64,000 bases of DNA, from NCBI RefSeq assembly GCF_000820045.1, contig NZ_CDBJ01000055.1, forward strand, positions 1-64,000. The letters are read 5' to 3'. The notes under the pieces are model-generated. The model had not been told where the DNA came from and ran no database searches. It saw nothing but the letters and a program-made list of their open reading frames with translations. Origin of the DNA: Aeromonas rivuli. GTDB taxonomy: Bacteria; Pseudomonadota; Gammaproteobacteria; Enterobacterales; Aeromonadaceae. Below are positions 38,198 through 44,563 of the stretch, piece by piece. Both the position numbers and the translations under genes were made by a program. Position 1 is the first letter of the stretch. Each line of letters opens with the position of its first letter.

Positions 38198-39625
38198 ATG
38201 AAGCTTATCAATACTTTTGCCACCGAATTGCCCTGGGCCTGCGAGCCGGTCACCCCCCAGCCCCTGGCCAATCCTCGCCTGCTGCACCTCAATCGCCCCC
38301 TGCTCGCCGAACTGGGGTTGGCGGGGGTGACGGATGCCGACTGGCTTGCCTGTTGCGGTCAGGCCAAGCCCTTGCCGGGCATGGAGCCGGTGGCCCAGGT
38401 CTATGCTGGCCATCAATTCGGCGGCTACAGTGCGCGCCTCGGTGATGGCCGCGCCCTGTTGCTCGGCCAGCAGCAGACCCCGGACGGTGAGCTTTGGGAC
38501 CTGCATCTGAAGGGCGCTGGCAAGACCCCCTTCTCCCGCTTCGGAGACGGGCGCGCCGTATTGCGTTCCAGCATCCGCGAGTACCTGGCCTCCGAGGCGC
38601 TGCATGCCCTCGGCATCCCCACTACCCGCGCCCTGGTACTGGTCGGCAGTGACGAGCCCGTCTATCGCGAGACGGTGGAGACGGGGGCGACGGTACTGCG
38701 CACCGCTCCCTGCCATATCCGCTTCGGCCAGTTTGAATACTTCGCCTGGAGCGGCCAGGGGGAGAAGATCCCGGCTCTCATCGATTACCTGCTGCGCCAC
38801 CATTTCCCTGAGCTTGAGAACGGCGCCGAGTTGTTCGCCGAGGTGGTGCGGCGTACCGCGCGGCTCATCGCCAAGTGGCAAGCCGTTGGCTTCACCCACG
38901 GGGTGATGAACACGGACAACATGTCTATCCTGGGGCTGACTCTGGATTACGGTCCCTACGGCTTCATCGATGGCTACGAGCCCGACTTTGTCTGCAATCA
39001 CACCGACAGTGGCGGCCGTTATGCCCTGAGCCAGCAGCCTGCCGTGGGTTACTGGAACCTGCAGAAACTGGCCCAGGCCCTGGCGGATCATGTGGACGGC
39101 GAGGCCCTGGCCGCGGCACTGGGTCAGTATGAACATCATCTGATGCTGCACTACTCCGAGCTGATGCGCGGCAAGCTGGGGCTGACGCAGTGGGAGGAGG
39201 AGGATCCCGCCCTGTTCCGCCAGATGTTCCAGCAGCTGGCGGTGGACGGAGTTGATTACCACCTCTTCCTGCGCCGTCTGGCGCTCGTCGAGCCGAACGG
39301 CCCCTGGCCTGCGTCCCTGCTTGCCCTGCTGCCCGATGCCGCACTCTGGCAAGGTTGGCTGACAAGCTATCGTGAGCGTCTCGCCCGGGAGGGGGAGGAG
39401 AGCGGGTCGCGTCGCGCGCGCATGAACCAGCTCAATCCCAAGTACGTGCTGCGCAATGCCCTGGCCCAGCAGGTGATAGAGGCGGCAGAGCGGGGGGATA
39501 TGACCCCCTTCGAGCGCCTTTATGCTGCGTTGCAGCATCCCTATGCCGAGCAGAGCGAATTCGAAGATCTCGCCACGCCGCACCCCAGCTGGTATCAGGG
39601 AGAGGCGCTCTCATGCAGCAGCTGA
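38198..39625 (+). CDS. selO: protein adenylyltransferase SelO
   Basis: A 475-residue pseudokinase-fold enzyme that transfers AMP to Ser, Thr or Tyr of proteins, linked in E. coli to oxidative stress. Visible family segments are VYAGHQFGGYSARLGDGRA, LKGAGKTPFSRFGDGRAVLRSSIRE in parts, GFTHGVMNTDNMS and the N-terminal LNRPLLAELG. The C-terminal CSS keeps the Cys that replaces selenocysteine of eukaryotic SelO. Length fits E. coli SelO (478). Confidence 0.93.
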   Translation: MKLINTFATELPWACEPVTPQPLANPRLLHLNRPLLAELGLAGVTDADWLACCGQAKPLPGMEPVAQVYAGHQFGGYSARLGDGRALLLGQQQTPDGELWDLHLKGAGKTPFSRFGDGRAVLRSSIREYLASEALHALGIPTTRALVLVGSDEPVYRETVETGATVLRTAPCHIRFGQFEYFAWSGQGEKIPALIDYLLRHHFPELENGAELFAEVVRRTARLIAKWQAVGFTHGVMNTDNMSILGLTLDYGPYGFIDGYEPDFVCNHTDSGGRYALSQQPAVGYWNLQKLAQALADHVDGEALAAALGQYEHHLMLHYSELMRGKLGLTQWEEEDPALFRQMFQQLAVDGVDYHLFLRRLALVEPNGPWPASLLALLPDAALWQGWLTSYRERLAREGEESGSRRARMNQLNPKYVLRNALAQQVIEAAERGDMTPFERLYAALQHPYAEQSEFEDLATPHPSWYQGEALSCSS

Positions 39626-39668
39626 ATCAGTGCTCAAGCCGACAACTCAACCGGGTAGGAGACCATGG

Positions 39669-39974
39669 ATGGGGACGTCTATGTCATTGAGCTGGCAGTT
39701 GGTGGGCATGGATGAGGCGAGCGGCACCCTGCTGCTGACCCATCCTGATCTCGATTGGGACAACTTCCCGGCCCTGGCTGCCGGTCTGCTGGATGAGTGG
39801 GAATTGGAGCTGCTACAGCAAGATAGCGGCGCCGATCGCCACAGTTGGCAACTGACGTTTGAAGAGAGCCGCATCTGGCTGCACTTCGAGCATCATAGCG
39901 GCTGCTGGCTCAGCGCCGATGACGAGGAGGGGCGTGCAACGCTGCGCTGGCTGAGTCGACGGTACAAGGATTGA
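39669..39974 (+). CDS. small DUF3630-like protein
   Basis: A 101-residue acidic protein with many Trp and Leu, similar in rhythm to the DUF3630 proteins of Vibrio and Shewanella (LLTHPDLDWDNFP, GADRHSWQLTFE). AGGAG lies 7 bases before ATG 39669. It starts 43 bp after selO and is probably in the same transcript. Function unknown. Confidence 0.55.
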   Translation: MGTSMSLSWQLVGMDEASGTLLLTHPDLDWDNFPALAAGLLDEWELELLQQDSGADRHSWQLTFEESRIWLHFEHHSGCWLSADDEEGRATLRWLSRRYKD

Positions 39975-39998
39975 ACTATGGCGCGGGGGGCGTATAAT
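39971..39998 (+). promoter_or_regulatory. yhhQ promoter
   Basis: TTGAAC (39971-39976), 16-base spacer, consensus TATAAT (39993-39998). The -35 overlaps the stop codon of the preceding small gene. It would give a leader of about 75 nt containing the riboswitch. Confidence 0.75.
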
Positions 39999-40039
39999 GC
40001 CGCCCCTCGATCACTGCCGTATTAGCGCCATGGTGGCGC

Positions 40040-40071
40040 TATGGGTTCCCTAACCCCATTAACCAAAAAGG
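40040..40071 (+). promoter_or_regulatory. preQ1-I riboswitch controlling yhhQ
   Basis: The stretch has the preQ1-I aptamer pattern: 5' stem ATGGG, loop TTCCCTAA, 3' stem CCCAT, then the A-rich tail TAACCAAAAAGG. The order matches the Thermoanaerobacter tengcongensis aptamer (CUGGG, loop, CCCAG, UUAACAAAACAAGG). The final AGG is the ribosome-binding site of yhhQ, 7 bases before its ATG, so the pseudoknot would hide it when preQ1 binds. A perfect hairpin AGCGCCA/TGGCGCT (40024-40040) stacks directly upstream. Confidence 0.85.
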
Positions 40072-40078
40072 TCACAAT

Positions 40079-40753
40079 ATGAATCTGACCCCTGCTCAGC
40101 ACCAGACGGCGCTGACGCGACTCGCGTTGTTCCACATACTGATCATCGCCAGCAGCAACTACCTGGTGCAATTGCCGATCACCATTTTCGGCTTTCACAC
40201 CACCTGGGGAGCTTTCAGCTTTCCGTTCATTTTCCTTGCCACTGACCTGACTGTCCGAGTCTTCGGCGCCGGTCTGGCGCGCAAGATCATCCAGCGAGTC
40301 ATGCTGCCAGCCTTGCTGGTCTCCTATGTGCTGTCCGTGCTCTTCTTCGAGGGCAGTTATCAGGGCATCGCCAATCTGGCGACCTTCAATCTGTTCGTGG
40401 CCCGGATTGCCCTGGCCAGCTTCATGGCGTATCTGATCGGTCAGTTCATGGACGTGATAGTGTTCAACCGCCTGCGGCTGCTCAAGGCCTGGTGGGTGGC
40501 ACCGGCGGCATCGACCCTGATCGGCAATCTGGTCGATACCCTTGCCTTCTTCAGCATCGCCTTCTGGCGCAGTGATGATCCCTTCATGGCGGAGCACTGG
40601 GTCGAGATAGCGACCGTGGACTATGTATTCAAGCTGCTGATAAGCCTGGGTTTGTTCGTGCCACTCTATGGCGTCTTGCTGCGCTACCTCAGCCGCAAGC
40701 TGGTGGGGGATCCCAATCCTGCTGCCCTGCAGGGCGAGGCGCGCAATGTCTGA
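40079..40753 (+). CDS. yhhQ: queuosine precursor transporter YhhQ
   Basis: A 224-residue inner-membrane protein with six predicted helices, including ASSNYLVQLPI and FPFIFLATDLTVRVFG, typical of the COG1738/YhhQ family. E. coli YhhQ takes up 7-deazaguanine precursors (preQ0, preQ1) for queuosine in tRNA. The preQ1-I aptamer in its leader independently supports this role. Confidence 0.93.
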   Translation: MNLTPAQHQTALTRLALFHILIIASSNYLVQLPITIFGFHTTWGAFSFPFIFLATDLTVRVFGAGLARKIIQRVMLPALLVSYVLSVLFFEGSYQGIANLATFNLFVARIALASFMAYLIGQFMDVIVFNRLRLLKAWWVAPAASTLIGNLVDTLAFFSIAFWRSDDPFMAEHWVEIATVDYVFKLLISLGLFVPLYGVLLRYLSRKLVGDPNPAALQGEARNV

Positions 40754-40842
40754 GTTCCCGGCTTGTCAGCAGAGATGATCCAGTTGGCCACCCCAGGGTG
40801 GTCAATTTTTTGCACATTTTTTGAAATATCGGCAAATAACAG

Positions 40843-40871
40843 TTGCCAAGTTAAATGAGAATGATTATTGT
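40843..40871 (+). promoter_or_regulatory. ryhB promoter with Fur box
   Basis: TTGCCA (40843-40848), 17-base spacer, TATTGT (40866-40871). TGAGAATGATTATTG at 40856-40870 matches the 7-1-7 Fur consensus TGATAATNATTATCA in 11 of 14 fixed positions and covers the -10. Iron-loaded Fur would block the promoter. Confidence 0.85.
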
Positions 40872-40877
40872 TAACTT

Positions 40878-40988
40878 GCGTTCCGGGATAGGCCCCATCA
40901 GTTCCAACATGGTGACTTCTTGTGAAAGCACGACATTGCTCACATTGCTTCCAGTTATAGGGCCAGTTTTTCTGGCCCTCTTTTTTTG
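40878..40988 (+). ncRNA. ryhB: RyhB small regulatory RNA
   Basis: The region contains the conserved RyhB core GCACGACATTGCTCACATTG, followed by CTTCCAGT (core at about 40924-40955), identical to E. coli RyhB. The 5' end is predicted at G40878 and starts GCG as in E. coli. A terminator hairpin GGGCCAG/CTGGCCC (40960-40978) is followed by TCTTTTTTT. The RNA would be about 110 nt, longer than the 90 nt of E. coli because of the 5' part. With Hfq it represses iron-using genes when iron is short. Confidence 0.93.
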
Positions 40989-40990
40989 TC

Positions 40991-41045
40991 TTTTTTCCCC
41001 GATTTTCTAGCCATTTTCCCCGAATTTTCCCCGAATTTTCCCATA
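40991..41045. repeat. short tandem repeats of ATTTTCCCCGA
   Basis: Two exact 11-bp units at 41013-41023 and 41024-41034, a degenerate third at 41035-41045, and a related stretch at 40991-41006. They lie between the ryhB terminator and the rraA terminator. No function is apparent. Confidence 0.8.
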
Positions 41046-41073
41046 AAAAATGGGAGCCAAGGCCCCCATTCTG
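41045..41073 (-). terminator. rraA terminator
   Basis: On the minus strand ATGGGGGCC/GGCTCCCAT with a two-base centre (one G-T pair) followed by TTTTTTA, just past the rraA stop. Confidence 0.8.
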
Positions 41074-41088
41074 CAAACATGGATCAGC

Positions 41089-41574
41089 TTATTCGATATC
41101 CAGCGGATCCGGGGAGAGAATGACCCCGGTGGTATCGGCATAGAGGTGATCGTCCGGCAGGAAGGTGACTCCCCCGAAGTTGACCGGCAGATCCGTTTCT
41201 CCCACATCCTTGCTGTCGGCGCCGACTGGAATGGCGGCCAGGGCCTGAATACCGAGATCCAGATCCTCCAGCACATCGACCTCGCGCACGCAGCCGTAGC
41301 AGACGATCCCTTCCCACTCATTCTGGGCCGCCGTGGTGGCGATCTCGCCGTCGATCAACGCCCTGCGCATGGAGCCGCCGCCATCGACCAGCAATACCCG
41401 GCCTATGCCGTTCTCTTTGACGATTTCACGGATCAGACCGTTGGATTCGAAGCATTTGACAGTGGTAATGACACCACCGAAGGAGGCGCGTCCGCCGAAG
41501 GAGCAGAGCATGGGTTCGAGCACATCGACCATGTCCTGATAGATGTCGCACAGTTCTGAAGTATTGTATTCCAT
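41089..41574 (-). CDS. rraA: RraA, regulator of ribonuclease E activity
   Basis: A 161-residue protein of the RraA/HMG-aldolase fold: [12 protein letters not shown] at the N-terminus, [27 protein letters not shown] and [11 protein letters not shown] match E. coli RraA (161). RraA binds the RNase E C-terminal scaffold and lowers its activity. Single gene, convergent with ryhB. Confidence 0.95.
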   Translation of the reverse strand: MEYNTSELCDIYQDMVDVLEPMLCSFGGRASFGGVITTVKCFESNGLIREIVKENGIGRVLLVDGGGSMRRALIDGEIATTAAQNEWEGIVCYGCVREVDVLEDLDLGIQALAAIPVGADSKDVGETDLPVNFGGVTFLPDDHLYADTTGVILSPDPLDIE

Positions 41575-41758
41575 TGAGTCAGTCCACCGCTGGAAACAGG
41601 TGGATCCAGTATAGGGACTGGGCCCGGCATTTCAATGAATATTCCTTGAACAACAAGTGACTGGCGGCTTCCATCTCGCCATCTGCATCGCGATGTTCAG
41701 CATAGAACGCGGCCACGGGAGCCGCGCTTTTTATGACGGGAATCGAGGTGGCTAATCC

Positions 41759-43159
41759 TCAGGCCGAGGCCTTCTCCTCAGACGCCGACTGTCCGAACCA
41801 GGCGAGCTTGTCCGCCAGGGTGACGACAGAGCCGACCATGATGAGGGCCGGGCTCTCGACCCCCATGGCCAGCTCCGGCAACTGGTCCAGGGTGCCACGA
41901 ATGACCCGCTGGCTCGGTTGGGTGCCGCGCTCGATCAGTGCCACCGGGGTGTCGCCCCCCTTGCCGTGGGCCAGCAACTGTTCGCGGATCACGGCGCAGG
42001 ATGAAAGCCCCATGTAGAACACCAGGGTCTGCCGATCCCGGGCCAGCAGGGGCCAGTCGAGATCCCGGGCACCGCCCTTGCCGTGAGCGGTGACGAAGCG
42101 CACGCTCTGGGCGTGATCGCGGTGGGTGAGAGGGATGCCCGCGTAGGCGGCGCAGCCGCTCGCCGCCGTGATCCCCGGCACCACCTGAAAGCCCACGCCG
42201 CTGCCGACCAACGTCTCCAGCTCCTCGCCGCCCCGGCCGAAGATGAAGGGGTCGCCACCTTTCAGCCGCACCACCCGCAACCCCTTCCTGGCTTCCTCCA
42301 GTAAGAGTTGGTTGATGCCCTCCTGGGGCACGCAGTGGTTGCCCGCCTGCTTGCCGACGAAGATGCGTCTGGCATCGCGCCGCACCAGGGCCATCACCTC
42401 GTCCGACACCAGCCGGTCATAGACCACCACATCCGCCTGCTGCATCTGGCGCAGGGCGTGCAGGGTGAGCAGGCCGGGATCGCCGGGGCCGGCGCCCACC
42501 AGGATCACCTCGCCCTTGGCGGCGGCCTCCTCGGCAAAGAGCGCGTCGGCCAGCTGGTTGGCGGCAGCCTTGTCGCCGCGCGCCAGCGCCTGACCGAGCC
42601 GGTCGGCGCCGAGCAGCCGCTCCCAGAACTGGCGGCGCTCCCCCATGCTAGGGAAGCGGGCCTTGACCCTGTCTCTCAGGCCGCCGGCAAAGGCCGCCAC
42701 AGAGCCGAGATGCTGGGGCAGCAGGGCCTCGAGTTTCTCGCGCAGCAAACGGGCCAGCACTGGGGCCTTGCCGCCGGAGGAGATGGCCACCATCAGCGGC
42801 GATCTGTCGATGATGGACGGCATGATGAAGCTGGAGCGTTTGGGGTCGTCCACCACGTTGGCAAAGATCCGCGCCTGATTGGCGCTCTGATAGACCAGCG
42901 CATTGACCTCGCGCCTGTCGGTGGCGGCCACCACCAACCACTTGCCCGCCAGCTGCGCTGGCTCGAATTCGGCGGCCAGCCAGTCGATCGCCCCGCTGGC
43001 GGCCAGCCCCGCCAGCTCGGGGTCGAGCGTGGGGGAGACCAGGGTCAGTCGGGCGCCGGCGTCCAGCAGCAGGCGCGCCTTGCGCTCCGCCACGTCACCG
43101 CCGCCAACCAGCAGCACGGGTTTGTTGTCGAGTCGGCAAAAGATGGGCAAGTAGTCCAT
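41759..43159 (-). CDS. cysG: siroheme synthase CysG
   Basis: A 466-residue trifunctional enzyme. The N-terminal CysGB part ([14 protein letters not shown]) is the NAD-dependent precorrin-2 dehydrogenase and ferrochelatase; the C-terminal CysGA part ([37 protein letters not shown]) methylates uroporphyrinogen III. It makes the siroheme needed by NirB, whose gene is in the same operon (nirB-nirD-nirC-cysG). Confidence 0.96.
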   Translation of the reverse strand: MDYLPIFCRLDNKPVLLVGGGDVAERKARLLLDAGARLTLVSPTLDPELAGLAASGAIDWLAAEFEPAQLAGKWLVVAATDRREVNALVYQSANQARIFANVVDDPKRSSFIMPSIIDRSPLMVAISSGGKAPVLARLLREKLEALLPQHLGSVAAFAGGLRDRVKARFPSMGERRQFWERLLGADRLGQALARGDKAAANQLADALFAEEAAAKGEVILVGAGPGDPGLLTLHALRQMQQADVVVYDRLVSDEVMALVRRDARRIFVGKQAGNHCVPQEGINQLLLEEARKGLRVVRLKGGDPFIFGRGGEELETLVGSGVGFQVVPGITAASGCAAYAGIPLTHRDHAQSVRFVTAHGKGGARDLDWPLLARDRQTLVFYMGLSSCAVIREQLLAHGKGGDTPVALIERGTQPSQRVIRGTLDQLPELAMGVESPALIMVGSVVTLADKLAWFGQSASEEKASA

Positions 43160-43171
43160 GGGGCCTCCGGA

Positions 43172-43987
43172 TCAGGCGGTTTGGGTCTGGCTGGCGGTGG
43201 CGGTGGCGGCGTCGGTCACGGGGACGGGACGCTCCGCCTTGGGGGTGGCATACCAGTAACCGAGACCCATGAAGATCGCGCCGGAGACGGTATTGCCGAG
43301 GGTGACCCATAGCAGGTTGTGGCCGATGCCACCGAGGGTGTAGGCGTCTGAGTGAGCGCCGAACCAGGAGAGGGCGAACAGGGTCATGTTGGCGATCGAG
43401 TGCTCATAACCGGAGGCGATGAAGGCCAGCAGGCACCACCAGATGGCGATGAACTTGGCCGCGCCCTCGGTGCGCAGCGCCATCCAGATGGCGAGGCAGA
43501 CCAGCCAGTTGCACAGCACCCCCTTCATGAACAGGGTCAGGGCCGGGGCCTGGGTCTTGGCCAGCGCCACCTTGTGAGCCAGGCTGCCCGCGTCCGGCAG
43601 CAGGCTGCCGCCGTAGGAGTAGATCAGCGCCACCGCGATGGAGCCGAGCAGGTTGCCAGCCCAGGTCTGGGGCAGGATGCGCAGCAGATCGGCCATGGAG
43701 ATCTTGCCCGTCTTCACCCCGAAGGTGAGGAACATGGTGTGGCCGGTGAACAGCTCGGAGCCGGCGATGACAACTAAGGTCAGGGCGATGCCGAAGGTGG
43801 CCCCCATCACCAGCGGACGGATGGCCGGATCCACCAGATTGCCCAGGGTGAAGATGAGGATGATGCCGAGGCCCACATAGGCCCCCGCCATGGCGGAGCT
43901 GAGCCAGAAGCCGAGTTTGTCGCTGCGCTCGAAGCGGTTGATGCGGGCCGCGTTGGCGGCGCACTTGTTGATGGTGTCTGTATACAT
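43172..43987 (-). CDS. nirC: nitrite transporter NirC (FNT family)
   Basis: A 271-residue membrane protein with six predicted helices in the formate/nitrite transporter fold: GLGIILIFTLGN, TGHTMFLTFG, GNLLGSIAVALIYS, GYEHSIANM. Between nirD and cysG it is NirC. It lies 12 bp before cysG. Confidence 0.93.
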   Translation of the reverse strand: MYTDTINKCAANAARINRFERSDKLGFWLSSAMAGAYVGLGIILIFTLGNLVDPAIRPLVMGATFGIALTLVVIAGSELFTGHTMFLTFGVKTGKISMADLLRILPQTWAGNLLGSIAVALIYSYGGSLLPDAGSLAHKVALAKTQAPALTLFMKGVLCNWLVCLAIWMALRTEGAAKFIAIWWCLLAFIASGYEHSIANMTLFALSWFGAHSDAYTLGGIGHNLLWVTLGNTVSGAIFMGLGYWYATPKAERPVPVTDAATATASQTQTA

Positions 43988-44040
43988 GCTGGTTCTCTTT
44001 AAGCGGGCCGCCCGCAGGCAGCCCTGACAATGTGTTACCC

Positions 44041-44117
44041 CCTCCCTGCCTCCCCCTTGTCAAGGGGGAGGTGCTTTTTGCTCCCTCCCCTTGCGAAGGG
44101 CCGGGCCGGGGTGGGGT
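44041..44117. repeat. GC-rich intergenic inverted-repeat element in the nir operon
   Basis: The nirD-nirC spacer (136 bp) holds a 10-base inverted repeat CTCCCCCTTG/CAAGGGGGAG (44050-44070), a short T run, and a second motif family with CTCCCTCCCCTTGCGAAGGG and GGCCGGGGTGGGG. Such paired CT- and GC-rich motifs recur between genes in many proteobacteria. In RNA it would fold strongly and may stabilise or partly terminate the message. Confidence 0.55.
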
Positions 44118-44123
44118 CTTATG

Positions 44124-44441
44124 TTAGACGGCGACCCAGACTTGCTGATCGCGCACTTCAACGGCATAGGCCGCAATCGACATGGCGGCATTTTCGAGGC
44201 AGTGGCCGTCGCTCAGGCGAAAGTGCTGCTTCTTGAGCGGGCTGGCGACCCAGAGCTCACCCTCGTGTTCACCTATGATGCCGCGCGACAGCACGTTGGC
44301 GGCGAAGAAGGGATCCCGGTTGTCGATGGCGAATACCTCGGCGGCCGCGCTCGGGCGGAACAGCGCGATCTGGCGACCTTCAATGAGTGCGCACACACCG
44401 GTTCCCGGCAGGATGTCGTTGAGTTGGCAGGCGAATTTCAT
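44124..44441 (-). CDS. nirD: nitrite reductase (NADH) small subunit NirD
   Basis: A 105-residue Rieske-like protein that pairs with NirB. It lacks the Cys-His iron-sulfur ligands, as E. coli NirD does. The N-terminus MKFACQLNDILPGTGVCALIEGRQ is preceded by GGAGG with a 7-base gap. The start overlaps by ATGA the stop of a 36-codon frame made by a partial duplicate of this gene (44438-44548). Confidence 0.92.
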   Translation of the reverse strand: MKFACQLNDILPGTGVCALIEGRQIALFRPSAAAEVFAIDNRDPFFAANVLSRGIIGEHEGELWVASPLKKQHFRLSDGHCLENAAMSIAAYAVEVRDQQVWVAV

Positions 44442-44563
44442 GATTGAACCTCCACATCGAGCGAAACAGGCATATTCTGGCGACCTTCAATGAGTGCGCA
44501 GACGCCGGTCCCCGGCAGGATGTCATTCAGTTGGCAGGCTAATTTCATTACTTTGCCTCCATG
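44358..44563 (-). repeat. tandem duplication of the nirB/nirD junction
   Basis: A unit of 107 bp is present twice: the end of nirB or its equivalent with GGAGG, then the first 24 codons of nirD. Nucleotide differences between the copies are few (for example GAATTT/TAATTT, GTT/GAC) and the peptide differs only at residue 3 (F/L). Confidence 0.88.
44438..44548 (-). CDS. 36-codon frame: truncated NirD N-terminus, coupled to nirB and nirD
   Basis: It starts with ATG overlapping the nirB stop (TAATG) and ends in TGA overlapping the nirD ATG. It has its own GGAGG 7 bases upstream. It encodes the first 24 residues of NirD (MKLACQLNDILPGTGVCALI then EGRQ) followed by twelve unrelated residues NMPVSLDVEVQS. 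It may be translated, as every signal is in place, but a stable product is doubtful. Confidence 0.5.
   Translation of the reverse strand: MKLACQLNDILPGTGVCALIEGRQNMPVSLDVEVQS

Noticed and set aside
41709-41732. Hairpin with T run after cysG, read as an orphan + strand terminator
   Set aside because: The stem is only about six pairs with mixed loops, and it is equally readable as the 3' end of the cysG message. The evidence is too weak to call.
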